A DNA stretch of 25,605 nucleotides from a virus: positions 1 to 25,605 of IMG/VR virus record IMGVR_UViG_3300006104_000065; one strand, written 5' to 3'. How positions within the stretch are numbered: the first letter of the stretch is position 1; each line of letters opens with the position of its first letter. The notes under the pieces were generated by a model that saw only the letters and a program-made list of their open reading frames with translations, ran no database searches and had not been told where the DNA came from. The translations under genes and the position numbers were made by a program. Positions 7,693-16,099 of the stretch are shown here, piece by piece.

Positions 7693-8629
7693 ATTTTCTA
7701 CGTTGACTCAACTGCTTCTCCCGAAACTTAATAAAGTCTTGCATACTCATGGTTTCAGGATTTTCAGAAGCACGAGCGTTTGTATCAATGGTCCTAACAG
7801 GCGGCGGGGCGGCAGAAACCTGACGAGAGGACTTCTTCTCAAGATTAGCTTCTAAACGAGCCAGCTCCATAGCTTGACGGGTCGGCGACATTTTAACTAC
7901 TCTTTCTGCTAAATCAGGATCTTTACCAATAGCGTATAGTATCTTGTGTGCGTTTGGCATCTCTGTCAATGTCTCAAGAAACTGAGGAGGCAAGCCACCT
8001 AGCATCTGGAACGTACGAAGAGTCTGGTCAAAGTCCGAATACTCCTCTTTACCAGCAGCTGCAACATCATTACAAGCCTTATTGAAGGAACGCTCACGAG
8101 CAATCTGCTCGGCCCGTTGTTCTGCAAGGGCATTAATTTCAGCTTCAGAAAGCTGCTGCCTGTATTCTTGACGAGCAGGTTCAGAACGAGCAGGTTGTTG
8201 GCCCTGCCCTGTCTGCCCTGAATCGGTTGCTTCAGAAGAAGAAGTACGTACTGCTTGCTGAGAAGACGACTTACGCGCATCCGCCAACTGTTCAAGAAGG
8301 TCTGCAGTCTGTTTACGAAGAACTTCAGCAGCCCTACGTTCTTCCCACTTTTCAGCTGTTAGCTGATCAATACGACGCTGGAACCACGGTGTTTTTTTAT
8401 TCGCATCAGCACCCGCATCGCCCTCTGCAGTAGTCGCCGACGTTTTATTTTCCGACCCTGTTGACGCGTCTGACACTGTTCCCGTTGTTGGAACACTGAG
8501 CTGGTTCGTGTCAGAAGATCCTGTCTGGTTCGATGTCGCTGTAATGCTGTTAGTGTTGTCTGATGCTACTGTTGACCCTGTGCTAGAGTTATCCGATTGT
8601 TCGGTGTTCGGTACTGTTTCGTTCGCCAT
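7691..8629 (-). CDS. Scaffolding protein (P22 gp8-like)
   Basis: The 312-residue protein starting MANETVPNTEQ has a Ser/Thr/Asn-rich low-complexity first 100 residues, then charged helices (QLTAEKWEERRAAEVLRKQ and a Gln/Glu/Ala-rich coiled-coil stretch). It ends with a basic helix, MQDFIKFREKQLSQRRK, a layout typical of scaffolds that bind coat protein through a positively charged C-terminus. Its position before the coat gene supports the call. Scaffolds guide procapsid assembly and then leave. A GTG at 8641 in frame is a possible earlier start, but the ATG at 8629 gives the usual N-terminus. The coat gene is now separated from it by an endonuclease gene. Confidence 0.82.
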   Translation of the reverse strand: MANETVPNTEQSDNSSTGSTVASDNTNSITATSNQTGSSDTNQLSVPTTGTVSDASTGSENKTSATTAEGDAGADANKKTPWFQRRIDQLTAEKWEERRAAEVLRKQTADLLEQLADARKSSSQQAVRTSSSEATDSGQTGQGQQPARSEPARQEYRQQLSEAEINALAEQRAEQIARERSFNKACNDVAAAGKEEYSDFDQTLRTFQMLGGLPPQFLETLTEMPNAHKILYAIGKDPDLAERVVKMSPTRQAMELARLEANLEKKSSRQVSAAPPPVRTIDTNARASENPETMSMQDFIKFREKQLSQRRK

Positions 8630-8657
8630 GGTTATTCCCACGTTAGAAGCCCGGTAG

Positions 8658-8673
8658 TAGGTACCGGTACCTA
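8658..8673. promoter_or_regulatory. Perfect 16-bp palindrome upstream of the scaffold gene
   Basis: TAGGTACCGGTACCTA is fully self-complementary and lies in the short gap between the stop at 8676 and the scaffold start at 8629. It could be an operator for a dimeric protein or an RNA hairpin or processing site. No function is known. Confidence 0.45.
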
Positions 8674-8675
8674 TC

Positions 8676-8888
8676 TTAGCAGTTGCCTACAAACACATCC
8701 TGAACACGAAGCTCATTACGGATGTTTGGAATCACAGCAATTGCAAGATTCTCAAGATCTGGATAAAAAGAAGCGTACTTGCTATCTATTCGTACAACAA
8801 ATCCGTTATCTAATGCTCTAATCTCCACAGACACAGGGAAAGTGGTGACTTTCTCCACGTCAGGCAGACCCTTTGACTTCGAGGTCAT
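8676..8888 (-). CDS. Small hypothetical phage protein
   Basis: This 70-residue protein has a beta-rich pattern (FPVSVEIRALDNGFVVRID, then FYPDLENLAIAVIPNI). It overlaps the end of the preceding gene by 29 nt, which suggests translational coupling. The ribosome-binding site is weak. No family is recognised; small proteins in this spot between portal and scaffold are common in podophages. Confidence 0.7.
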   Translation of the reverse strand: MTSKSKGLPDVEKVTTFPVSVEIRALDNGFVVRIDSKYASFYPDLENLAIAVIPNIRNELRVQDVFVGNC

Positions 8889-9138
8889 TGACTGCTTGTA
8901 ACGTACGGTCTTGCACCACTATCTCAAAGATTTCTTCTTTGACGGATTCGGGGTAGTTTCCTGAAAGCATCTGGAAGAGACTGGATCTTGCATGCCCTAT
9001 GAAGTTCTTCCAGTGACGTGCAATGAAGTCTTTTTGCTTAGGATATTCTTTATAGAACATTCCGTCCTTAGCTAGCTCTTCATACGCCGCCCCCGCCATT
9101 TCCTTGGAGATTCGGCGTATTTCCTTGTGGCAAAGCAT
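8860..9138 (-). CDS. Small conserved phage protein following the portal gene
   Basis: The ATG at 9138 follows ACAGGAG at the right distance, so it is preferred over the in-frame extension to 9243 that would lie inside the portal gene. The 92-residue product has EMAGAAYEELAKDGMFYKE, then FIARHWKNFIGHARSSLFQML, a pattern seen in small helical proteins encoded beside portal genes in other podophages. It overlaps the portal 3' end by 59 nt in another frame. Function unknown. Confidence 0.78.
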   Translation of the reverse strand: MLCHKEIRRISKEMAGAAYEELAKDGMFYKEYPKQKDFIARHWKNFIGHARSSLFQMLSGNYPESVKEEIFEIVVQDRTLQAVNDLEVKGSA

Positions 9139-11239
9139 TTTCGACTCCTGTGTTTTGCTGTTGGGTTGCTGTAAATGCTGCCTGCGTCTGCAGTTTGGAC
9201 ATTTCGTGAGCGTTCTGCTTCTCCAAACGCATTGTATCAACAATGTTTTGGGCTATATCTTTAGGGTTTACCATCGTTGGAAGAAGTGCCTTGATGCGGT
9301 CAGTAATGGCCCTGTATTCATCAATCTCTTCGACAGTGTCCTTGTGCTTCAACTGCATTTTTGCAGTTGCAAGCTCTTCCATCAATGCAGTGTTGGCTTT
9401 CTGCATATTCTGTACCATGCCTTGAAGCTGCTGCAGGGCAGGGTTAGGGCCTTCTCCAAGCGCCTGAGGAGGAACAAGTCGACGTAAACGATCAGCGATT
9501 TCATCTGCTCCGGGGAAGTCAGCATTCTTGAACATAAGATCGCCCACAACACTTGTAAGAGCTGGACTGCGTGTAACGATCTGTTCAAACGCATTAAACG
9601 CCTCTTGACGACGCGTTCCGTATGCAGGGCCTATGTCTGCTTCGACGTCGTACTTTCCAACAGAAGGATTAAATATGTGAGCAACTGCACCTGTCAGACG
9701 GTTGATATGCTGCTGATAAGCAGCTTGTGCGGCAGGGTCAATGTTGACATCGGAGGATGTACCGTCTTCTGCAAGAATTTTCATGACACGTGCTGTGTCA
9801 TATATCTTGGGGATTAGGTCCACGATGATCTTCCCTGTGAACCTGATAGCATGACCTTGGTTGCAGATAAAGTGGTACGTAGAATTCTCGCCTTGACGCT
9901 GCCTTGCATCGATAGCTTTGCCCGAAGTCTCGTTGGACTGCTGCCCCATAACAGCCTGGTACTGACCCGAAACCATCATCAGTTCCTGCGCCGCTATCTG
10001 CATTCCCTGAACATAGGCAGACGCCATCTGAGGAGGTGCTTCACGCTCTGGGGAAGGCAAAGGATTGCCATCATCATCCATATGGTTGAAAGGAAGCACT
10101 GAGTAGTTTATTTTATTAGCAGTTTCCCAGTACGTTTCGAACCCTTCGATAGATTTTGCAGCAGCTTTGTAAGGAATTTTGCTCTGAAGAGCAACATGCT
10201 CAACGGCAGAGGATGTCCAGTAATTGTAAATTCGTTGGGGGTCTCGAAGAGCACGTGTGTGACCCTTTCTATCCAGCTGTCCCTCAATGACGGTCTCTTC
10301 GCCAATAACACGAACGATAGGAACATACTTGCCAGGCCACACGCTCCTGTCGACAATCTCATCTCCGGCGATAAGGTACCACTCTACTTTAGTGTGAACT
10401 ACTTCACGTGTCTTGGTCGTCGGGTATTCCTTTAACTGCTTTAACAGCTCAGAAGGAATTTCATCCTTAGGGACGACCTGTGTTATCTGTGACATCGGAT
10501 CGGTGAATGCCACAAGTGTCTTCTTCTCGTCAACAGCACGATAGTACTCAGCTACTCGAACATAATCCTTGCCCATCCACATGTCAGAATTGCCTAACGA
10601 GGCCCTGCCTGCAACATGTGCAAATTTAGGGTACTTAGCTTTGAACTCACTCTTTGGCATATCGTCAAACACAAACCCGAAGCGCGCATCCGAACCGTCA
10701 AGTTCATTTATGTTCGGATCTAAGAAAACATTCAAGGGGTCTTTAATTCTACGGATATAGATTTCCTGGTCAAAAGAATCATCTCCCGCATAATCAGTTA
10801 CAACTCTCCAATATCCAATGCCTCCGTAAACCTGGAATTCGATAGCCTTCTCGTAGGCGGCTTGTGCATTCGATGTATACTCGATGCGTCGAACAATGCC
10901 TTCGAGAATTTCAGCGGAGTCGTGCGTGGCACCTGAACCTACGGGTCGTATTTTAATTCCTGCAGGGTTCTGCTTTGCTTCATTAATGATCTGCAAACAG
11001 TGCTGATGTGTCTTGTTGACGGTCAGCACAGGACGTTCATCGATATCTCTGTTGCGTCGAATTTCATTAGGCCACTGATATCCGTTCAAGCTATCTGCAT
11101 TGGCGAATTTAACATCATCTAGGAAAGCCTGGCGGGACTGACTTTCCCATGCCTCGCACTGGCTGAAACGAGACTTTGCTTCCACAACAATGGATTCATC
11201 CTCTGAGTATCCTTCTCGCAAATCAGGATCTACAATCAT
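9080..11239 (-). CDS. Portal protein (P22 gp1-like)
   Basis: At 719 residues it is nearly the size of P22 gp1 (725). The N-terminal third has WESQSRQAFLDDVKFAN, GYQWPNEIRRNRDIDERPVL and VNKTHQHCLQIINEAKQNP, typical of P22-type portals. Central parts include YGGIGYWRVVTDY and KDPLNVFLDPNINELDGSDA, then VSGQYQAVMGQQSNETSGKA. The C-terminus is a Gln/Glu-rich helical stretch, as in the P22 barrel but shorter. Twelve copies form the DNA entry ring, which docks terminase and the gp4/gp10 accessory factors. GAAGGG precedes the ATG, and the gene follows the large terminase by about 50 nt. Confidence 0.93.
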   Translation of the reverse strand: MIVDPDLREGYSEDESIVVEAKSRFSQCEAWESQSRQAFLDDVKFANADSLNGYQWPNEIRRNRDIDERPVLTVNKTHQHCLQIINEAKQNPAGIKIRPVGSGATHDSAEILEGIVRRIEYTSNAQAAYEKAIEFQVYGGIGYWRVVTDYAGDDSFDQEIYIRRIKDPLNVFLDPNINELDGSDARFGFVFDDMPKSEFKAKYPKFAHVAGRASLGNSDMWMGKDYVRVAEYYRAVDEKKTLVAFTDPMSQITQVVPKDEIPSELLKQLKEYPTTKTREVVHTKVEWYLIAGDEIVDRSVWPGKYVPIVRVIGEETVIEGQLDRKGHTRALRDPQRIYNYWTSSAVEHVALQSKIPYKAAAKSIEGFETYWETANKINYSVLPFNHMDDDGNPLPSPEREAPPQMASAYVQGMQIAAQELMMVSGQYQAVMGQQSNETSGKAIDARQRQGENSTYHFICNQGHAIRFTGKIIVDLIPKIYDTARVMKILAEDGTSSDVNIDPAAQAAYQQHINRLTGAVAHIFNPSVGKYDVEADIGPAYGTRRQEAFNAFEQIVTRSPALTSVVGDLMFKNADFPGADEIADRLRRLVPPQALGEGPNPALQQLQGMVQNMQKANTALMEELATAKMQLKHKDTVEEIDEYRAITDRIKALLPTMVNPKDIAQNIVDTMRLEKQNAHEMSKLQTQAAFTATQQQNTGVENALPQGNTPNLQGNGGGGV

Positions 11240-11290
11240 GTGTGCCCTTCAGCGTTCATTGAGCAAGGCCATAAACCTGCTGTATGTGTT

Positions 11291-12628
11291 TCAACTTCCC
11301 ATCCATCCTGAGCTTTGTCGTGATCCTTTGCCCCAGTATCCAGGAACTTCCTTTTTGGCAGGAGTTAACATGCTCGTGCTTCTCGTCTGTCTAGAATCTC
11401 TCCAGCTCACAGCAAGGTACCTGAAAGCGTCTGCTGCATGGCTGTTAGAATCGTGCATTGGATTCTTTGAGAAATTGCCCGTGTCAGGATCTACCTCGAA
11501 ACGGTAGTGCCGTAGATTTTGAACCCCATCTGCACATTTAGCTTGGTCGAACCAGCACTGGGGAAAGATCGTTCTTGCAGCGTTAATGCCGTCTACAAGG
11601 CTCAGCTTTGGAACAATTTTAACTTTGCGTCCTGCAGCTTTAAGCATCTGCTCAATGCTTCGACCCGCAGATGCTAGAGTTTTCGCCTGTGCGTCATGGG
11701 GAAGATAATCTGTATCGTAGACGTATTCTTTTGCTTGTAGAAGCTTCAGAATGTCACTGACGGTTGTCTGCTGTACTTGCATGAAATCTATAAGTCGTAT
11801 TTCGAATGCAATAGACTGGAAGATCCAGATTGATGTTGAATCGCTGAATCCTAGATCCCATACTGTGTTAACAGGCTTACTATGGTCATATGGAACTTTA
11901 GAGATCCGTCCCTGCTCTGTAGCAGAACGAAGTTCTTTTGCATAGATAGCACCGTCTAGTGTTTGGCGGCAGTTTCCTTCCCACACATTCAGGTAGGCAT
12001 CTGTGTCTTTGGACTTAAGGTCTTCCATTTCCTGACGAAGAACATCTGGGAAAAAGTAGTTGTCATACCAATTTATTTTGCAAACTACTGCAGAAGAGGG
12101 TGGATTGATAACGAAGCGCTGATAGGTTTCATCTGTCTCGAGTGAAGCATTGAATGTGATCCATATCTCAGATCCGGGCTTACGAATTGTAGGGATAAGT
12201 GTTTCCCAGCTTGTTTTTGATACAGTTTGCGCTTCTTCGACCCAGCAGATGTCGGTGCCTTCCAAGGATTTTAAGCTACTGACATTGTGCTTTAGTCCTC
12301 GAAAAACAAACTCCGTACCGTTCTTTCCGACAATGGATGTTGCTTGAACAGTGTAGAAGCTGTCGAGTCCCATCGCCACAATCTGCGATGAAAGGATCTT
12401 GTGAACTGAATCTGTGATTGAATTCTGGTATTCACGTGCACACAGTATCAACAAAGGTTCTTGCATGCCTTTAATTAAAAGAGCCCTTGCAACACTCCAA
12501 CTCTTGCCGCCGCCGCGACCGCCGTACATTACTTTGTAGCGTGCGGGTGAGAAGAGAAACTTCAACTTAGCAGGAAATCGAGCCTCCAACACATTTCCTT
12601 CTGTGCCGGATACTTCAATTTGTGACAA
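11291..12628 (-). CDS. terL: Terminase large subunit
   Basis: The 445-residue protein has Walker A GGRGGGKS (residues 36-43), Walker B ICWVEEAQ near residue 130, a coupling SxK-like region after it, and ITFNASLETDE. The C-terminal RNase H-like nuclease is marked by WDLGFSDSTS, LPHDAQAKT and SNSHAADAFRYL, which supply the metal-binding aspartates. It is closest to the PBSX-type (Terminase_3) family. It cuts concatemeric DNA and drives packaging into the procapsid through the portal. The start is TTG at 12628: TAGGAG lies six bases upstream, while the ATG nearer to it is out of frame. Portal follows directly. Confidence 0.95.
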   Translation of the reverse strand: MSQIEVSGTEGNVLEARFPAKLKFLFSPARYKVMYGGRGGGKSWSVARALLIKGMQEPLLILCAREYQNSITDSVHKILSSQIVAMGLDSFYTVQATSIVGKNGTEFVFRGLKHNVSSLKSLEGTDICWVEEAQTVSKTSWETLIPTIRKPGSEIWITFNASLETDETYQRFVINPPSSAVVCKINWYDNYFFPDVLRQEMEDLKSKDTDAYLNVWEGNCRQTLDGAIYAKELRSATEQGRISKVPYDHSKPVNTVWDLGFSDSTSIWIFQSIAFEIRLIDFMQVQQTTVSDILKLLQAKEYVYDTDYLPHDAQAKTLASAGRSIEQMLKAAGRKVKIVPKLSLVDGINAARTIFPQCWFDQAKCADGVQNLRHYRFEVDPDTGNFSKNPMHDSNSHAADAFRYLAVSWRDSRQTRSTSMLTPAKKEVPGYWGKGSRQSSGWMGS

Positions 12629-12651
12629 TCCATGCTCCTATGTTAAAAGAA

Positions 12652-12682
12652 AACCCCTCCACAGCCTAAGCTGGGAGGGGTT
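12652..12682 (-). terminator. Rho-independent terminator upstream of terL
   Basis: On the minus strand AACCCCTCC pairs perfectly with GGAGGGGTT, with CAGC/GCTG able to extend the stem, followed by TTCTTTT. It stands 16 nt after the stop of the 148-residue structural gene and ends that unit before terL. Confidence 0.88.
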
Positions 12683-12697
12683 CTAGTCTATCTGTTA

Positions 12698-13144
12698 TTA
12701 GCGGAAGTTTGTCGAAAGTGACGCGAGAAGGATCGCGCCGTCATAAGTGGCGCTCAACAGGTCGACAGCAGAAGCAGTCGTCGAAACAGTGCTAGATCCG
12801 GAGAACTTAAAGAGTGTGCCGTATGCAACGGTACGACCCCCCGCCGCATCCTGTACAATTTCCCACTTGATCGTCTGCCCTGATTGAAGATTGGTAGGAT
12901 TAGCGAGAGTTGTGTTTCCTGTCAACGTAACCGAGAACACTTCAGACAATGCAGCATTAGTTGACAGTGTTGTCGCGTAGGCTAACGTAGTTGTTGGGCG
13001 GAAGTAGCCTTTAAGCTGAGAAACAGTAATTGCTTCCGATTCAGGAGCAAGGCCTTGGCCGAGCTGTGTGTCGAAAGCGGCTTGTTCGTTGCCTGTAAGC
13101 GGGAAGGCAGCGGCTTGTAAGCCGGGTGTGTTGAAACCTGACAT
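12698..13144 (-). CDS. Probable virion protein with a tail-fibre-like beta domain
   Basis: The 148-residue protein begins MSGFNTPGLQAAAFPLTGNE and continues with TLSTNAALSEVFSVTLTGNT, NLQSGQTIKWEIVQDAAGG, then VSTTASAVDLLSATYDG. This C-terminal pattern is common in beta-rich domains of phage tail fibres and head decoration proteins. AAGGAG precedes the ATG at 13144. It is followed by a terminator. Whether it decorates the capsid or belongs to the tail cannot be told. Confidence 0.75.
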   Translation of the reverse strand: MSGFNTPGLQAAAFPLTGNEQAAFDTQLGQGLAPESEAITVSQLKGYFRPTTTLAYATTLSTNAALSEVFSVTLTGNTTLANPTNLQSGQTIKWEIVQDAAGGRTVAYGTLFKFSGSSTVSTTASAVDLLSATYDGAILLASLSTNFR

Positions 13145-13170
13145 GGTAGTACTCCTTGTTTGTGTGAAAG

Positions 13171-14394
13171 TTAGATTGTCGCGGATAAATCGTCAAGCAG
13201 TTTATCGACAAGACGGAATTCGGCGTCCCACGACCCTCTTTTGCTTTGACGAATAACTGTCATGGTAGGATACCAGTTATAGGTCCATCTCCATGTATCG
13301 ATATTGGCGATGAGCAGGAACGTGGGCTTGCCCATGATGCCTGCAAGATGGGCGACCGATGTGTCCACTGTCACAACAGCGTCCATCTTGCGAATAAGGT
13401 CTCTTGTAGCACACCAGTCGCCTTCGATGTACGGCGTCATATCCTGTACAAGCTTCTGAACACCTAGGTCATACAGCTTTCCAACACGAGAATCACCCTG
13501 TAAGGCGTATAGCGTACGAGAAGCATCCCCTGCCAACTGTATCATTTCCTGTAAGTCTAGTTGCCTGTCGAAAAGATCGACCGCAGGTTTGCTTGCAGCC
13601 CAGCAGACACCTACATTAAGCTGCTTCTCGTCAACACTGAATTCATGGTTGGCAGGAGCGCTTAAGATTAGGCCGGGATCTTCTGGAATGCCCTCACCAT
13701 ACAGCAAAGGCAAGGACATCAAGGGAATCTCAAAGTCAGCATTAGAAGGTGTTTGTGACTCCCGTAAGCACATGTCACAGACAGCTTCAAACGGCTTGAA
13801 CAGCTCTGCCATCGAAGCAGGGACAGCGAAAAGAACGCGTTCTGACTGTGAAGCCAGCCACGGAACATACCGGGAGAACTGCAGTATATCTCCTAAACCT
13901 TGTTCCGCCCAGCAGTACACTAACTTCCCTTTAGTGCCGTCCCAGGTCTTAAAGCCTTCGAAGCTGTATTCGGGCTTCCAGCGTCTACGACACTCGTAGG
14001 CTTTCCACCCTTCCTCCCAACGGCCTGCACGTATTAACGATGTTGCAACGTCGAAGCTGTATCCTCTGGAGTCTGCGTCAGAACCGGCGATCTCCTGGCA
14101 GCGCTGGTAGCACGCTAAGGCATCGTCGAAAGCGCCTACATAGTCGGCGAGTACACCTAAAGCGTGACACGCAACAACATTGAAAGGGTCTGCGGCAAGG
14201 ACGTCTTTTAGAAGTGTAGCAGCCTCTTCCTCTCGTCCCGGAACACGCGACAAGGCGATTCCTAAATTAGTTCGAAACGCTACAGAAGAAGTGTCTATGC
14301 TACAAGCTCTCCTAAAAAATGCAAGGGCAGGCTTAATCTTGCCTTCTCGCATTAATTGAGTGCCTTTGTTATTAAATACTTCTGCTGGCAGCAT
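13171..14394 (-). CDS. TPR-repeat glycosyltransferase (GT9/heptosyltransferase-like)
   Basis: The 407-residue protein starts with about four TPR helices: FNNKGTQLMREGKIKPALAF, then TNLGIALSRVPGREEEAATL, then ALGVLADYVGAFDDALACY, and WEEGWKAYECRRRW. A GT-B type region follows. CWAEQGLGDILQFSRYVPWL corresponds to the glycine-rich N-terminal motif of ADP-heptose-type transferases, and VVTVDTSVAHLAGIMGKPTF to the sugar-nucleotide site. GSWDAE is near the end. Such TPR-glycosyltransferases occur in bacteria and in some phages. The target could be a phage protein or host surface sugar; the place in the structural block favours a virion target. AGGAATAAAA before the ATG at 14394 favours this start over an in-frame extension to 14502 that would overlap the previous gene. 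Confidence 0.85.
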   Translation of the reverse strand: MLPAEVFNNKGTQLMREGKIKPALAFFRRACSIDTSSVAFRTNLGIALSRVPGREEEAATLLKDVLAADPFNVVACHALGVLADYVGAFDDALACYQRCQEIAGSDADSRGYSFDVATSLIRAGRWEEGWKAYECRRRWKPEYSFEGFKTWDGTKGKLVYCWAEQGLGDILQFSRYVPWLASQSERVLFAVPASMAELFKPFEAVCDMCLRESQTPSNADFEIPLMSLPLLYGEGIPEDPGLILSAPANHEFSVDEKQLNVGVCWAASKPAVDLFDRQLDLQEMIQLAGDASRTLYALQGDSRVGKLYDLGVQKLVQDMTPYIEGDWCATRDLIRKMDAVVTVDTSVAHLAGIMGKPTFLLIANIDTWRWTYNWYPTMTVIRQSKRGSWDAEFRLVDKLLDDLSATI

Positions 14395-14602
14395 TTTTAT
14401 TCCTGTGCTCACATATGCGGAAACCGCAGTAGAGTCGGTGTTCCCCTGCCCATAAGGCAGCAGATTGTGCAGATCTGAACTTCTTTGAGTCCTTGAACTC
14501 ATCCGACCAGACGAATTGGCATCCGCCCTTAGACAGTCTGCATAGGAAGTACGGCTTATATGTAGGAGATTCCTGTGCTTCTATGACCCATGTGACAGAC
14601 AT
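14372..14602 (-). CDS. Small hypothetical protein with several cysteines and aromatics
   Basis: The 76-residue product (MSVTWVIEAQESPTYKPYFL...) holds CRLSKGGCQFVW and HRLYCGFRICEH. Four cysteines and two histidines could bind zinc, but spacing fits no family I know. The ATG at 14602 lies two bases past the upstream stop; a GTG at 14623 is an alternative. It overlaps the glycosyltransferase start by 23 nt. Confidence 0.65.
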   Translation of the reverse strand: MSVTWVIEAQESPTYKPYFLCRLSKGGCQFVWSDEFKDSKKFRSAQSAALWAGEHRLYCGFRICEHRNKNAASRSI

Positions 14603-14606
14603 GCTC

Positions 14607-14864
14607 TTAGAGTGTGCCTTCACGTTTCATGTAATCGACAGCTCGTCGCATTAAACTCTCGGACTTATCTTCCTCCATGTTCGGAGGGGTCGCGCTGAAG
14701 GTTTCAGATGTTTCTAGGCGACCATCCTTGAAAGAAGACTGGCTCGTCAGATACCCGTTATCAATTCTACGTACTCGTGTCGAACGAGATTCGCTACGTT
14801 CCAAAGAATAAGGGGGAATTTCCTGAAGTGCTTCGGTGTCATTAAGACGGGGAGTCTTCGCCAT
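14607..14864 (-). CDS. Small hypothetical protein
   Basis: The 85-residue product is polar and charged, with repeated Ser/Arg/Glu segments (SLERSESRSTRVRRIDNG) and a helical end (SLMRRAVDYMKREGTL). It is probably partly disordered. GGAGAATAGCA before the ATG includes the end of the previous gene. No family is recognised. Confidence 0.7.
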   Translation of the reverse strand: MAKTPRLNDTEALQEIPPYSLERSESRSTRVRRIDNGYLTSQSSFKDGRLETSETFSATPPNMEEDKSESLMRRAVDYMKREGTL

Positions 14865-14866
14865 TG

Positions 14867-15229
14867 CTATTCTCCAATAGGTTTAATTTTTCGCGCCTGT
14901 TTGTCCGCCAGGTTCTTGTATCCGACAGAAGAACCTCCTTCTAACTTAGCTGCTTCCTGCCCGACTCTTTGTAAGGACTCAGCCCTTTTTGCAAGACGTT
15001 CTTCTCTCAGAAGATTAGCTGTGGCGTTGATGTGAGATGCCTGGGCCTGTACATCTTCGGTCCCACGTCCTGCCTTCAAGACAGCTTCATGGGCCTTATT
15101 CGCTTGACGCGCAACAGCCCTGGCATGCTCAACATCCGAGAAAGGTCCCCATGCATGTTCTCCTCCACCCTGATAGACAACACGGTGTGTACCGCTATTT
15201 TTGTCACTCTTGATTCGGAAAACAGGCAT
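14867..15229 (-). CDS. Small hypothetical protein, basic and helical
   Basis: The 120-residue product begins MPVFRIKSDKNSGTHRVVYQ, with a short beta part (GGGEHAWGPFSDVEHARAVA) followed by Ala/Lys/Glu-rich helix to the end (KNLADKQARKIKPIGE). GGAAGA precedes the ATG at 15229. The first 45 residues resemble the HYYGPEGTSYG region of the protein at 20406-20645 in general style (a surface sequence with GPFS or GPYS followed by ARA), hinting at a shared small domain. Function unknown. Confidence 0.72.
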   Translation of the reverse strand: MPVFRIKSDKNSGTHRVVYQGGGEHAWGPFSDVEHARAVARQANKAHEAVLKAGRGTEDVQAQASHINATANLLREERLAKRAESLQRVGQEAAKLEGGSSVGYKNLADKQARKIKPIGE

Positions 15230-15246
15230 ATGAATCTTCCTATACT

Positions 15247-15570
15247 TTACGCTTTGTGGCCATGCCGTCCGCTGTGCTCTTCACACACATGACCGCCCAC
15301 TTCCACAGAGTGTTCTTTGCGCTCTGTTTCACGTTCCAATTGCTTACGGGCATGGCTCATGCCGTGATGGCCCATGTGCCCAGACATTTCATCTTCAGAA
15401 CGACCCTTAACAACACCGCCCATAGACTTTTCACCGGTAGCCGAAGGCACACGTAATCCTTCAGGAAGCTCAGCCTTAACAGAAGCTTCAGCCTTATGGG
15501 GACGACCCTTGAAGGACGCCATCTTTTCGACAGGTAATTTTGCTTCTTCAGCAGATTTAGGTTTAGACAT
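15247..15570 (-). CDS. Small histidine-rich protein
   Basis: The 107-residue product is Lys/Glu-rich and then His-rich: MSGHMGHHGMSHARKQLE and CEEHSGRHGHKA at the C-terminus. The histidines might bind metal. TAGGAG precedes the ATG at 15570. It belongs to a run of small proteins between the sciP-gcrA block and the head genes. No family is recognised. Confidence 0.7.
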   Translation of the reverse strand: MSKPKSAEEAKLPVEKMASFKGRPHKAEASVKAELPEGLRVPSATGEKSMGGVVKGRSEDEMSGHMGHHGMSHARKQLERETERKEHSVEVGGHVCEEHSGRHGHKA

Positions 15571-15593
15571 GTGTGTTCTCCTAAGAGGTTAAG

Positions 15594-15806
15594 TTATTTC
15601 CAATTGCCTTGAGGATGCCTTTGTTCCCAAGGCCCTTCAAGATTGCTGTATGTTGTGTCCGGAGGATTGTTACCTTGCGGCATAACACGGGTCGGCGAAT
15701 TCTGTCGATAGGGAGTGCCTGCCCCTAGCAAGCGCAAAGATTCTTCTGTCATAGACGATGAATCGTGTTCACTACTCATGTGAAGTTCCCTGAGAGGGGT
15801 GGCCAT
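15594..15806 (-). CDS. Small polar protein with an LLGAG motif
   Basis: The 70-residue product is Pro/Asn/Ser-rich and likely disordered. It contains SLRLLGAGTPYRQNSPTR, whose LLGAGxxY matches the LLGAGKSYG and LGAGKEYG ends of the proteins at 19963 and 19658. The start at 15806 has GGAGGTAGGA upstream, partly inside a perfect hairpin. Function unknown. Confidence 0.68.
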   Translation of the reverse strand: MATPLRELHMSSEHDSSSMTEESLRLLGAGTPYRQNSPTRVMPQGNNPPDTTYSNLEGPWEQRHPQGNWK

Positions 15807-15816
15807 AGATGTCCTA

Positions 15817-15844
15817 CCTCCAGAATACTAAAGTATTCTGGAGG
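15817..15844 (-). promoter_or_regulatory. Perfect 12-bp hairpin covering a Shine-Dalgarno site
   Basis: On the minus strand CCTCCAGAATAC pairs fully with GTATTCTGGAGG around a TTTA loop. The GGAGG at the 3' arm is the ribosome-binding sequence for the ATG at 15806, ten bases downstream, and the 5' arm supplies its complement. A second TAGGA lies outside the stem. No T-run follows, so it is not an ordinary terminator. It probably controls translation or RNA processing. Confidence 0.6.
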
Positions 15845-15877
15845 GGAAATCAAGAAGAAAATTAGCAGAATAAGTCC

Positions 15878-16099
15878 TCATACCTTTTTCTTTAGTTCTA
15901 CAGTCTTAGGCTGTTTCTGCTTAAGAATAAAAGTTTCTTTCTGAAGCTTTTCTACCTCCGACTGCAGGAACTCTATCTCAAGACCCGCTTGTGCAAAAAC
16001 AGGGAAGTTAGTTGAGTTGTAGTTCTTCTGCAGCAGGTCCAAGATATTGGAGTCGCGTGAAATTACCCTGCCGAAACCATCCTTAAAGCGTTCTGACAT
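15878..16099 (-). CDS. Small coiled-coil protein
   Basis: The 73-residue product has MSERFKDGFGRVISRDSNIL, then a predicted coiled coil (LEIEFLQSEVEKLQKETFIL) and a Lys-rich end. It begins three bases after the previous gene's stop. Function unknown. Confidence 0.7.
   Translation of the reverse strand: MSERFKDGFGRVISRDSNILDLLQKNYNSTNFPVFAQAGLEIEFLQSEVEKLQKETFILKQKQPKTVELKKKV

Noticed and set aside
9104-9487. Plus-strand 127-codon frame over the portal gene
   Set aside because: Antisense shadow of the portal gene without its own ribosome-binding site or family signal.
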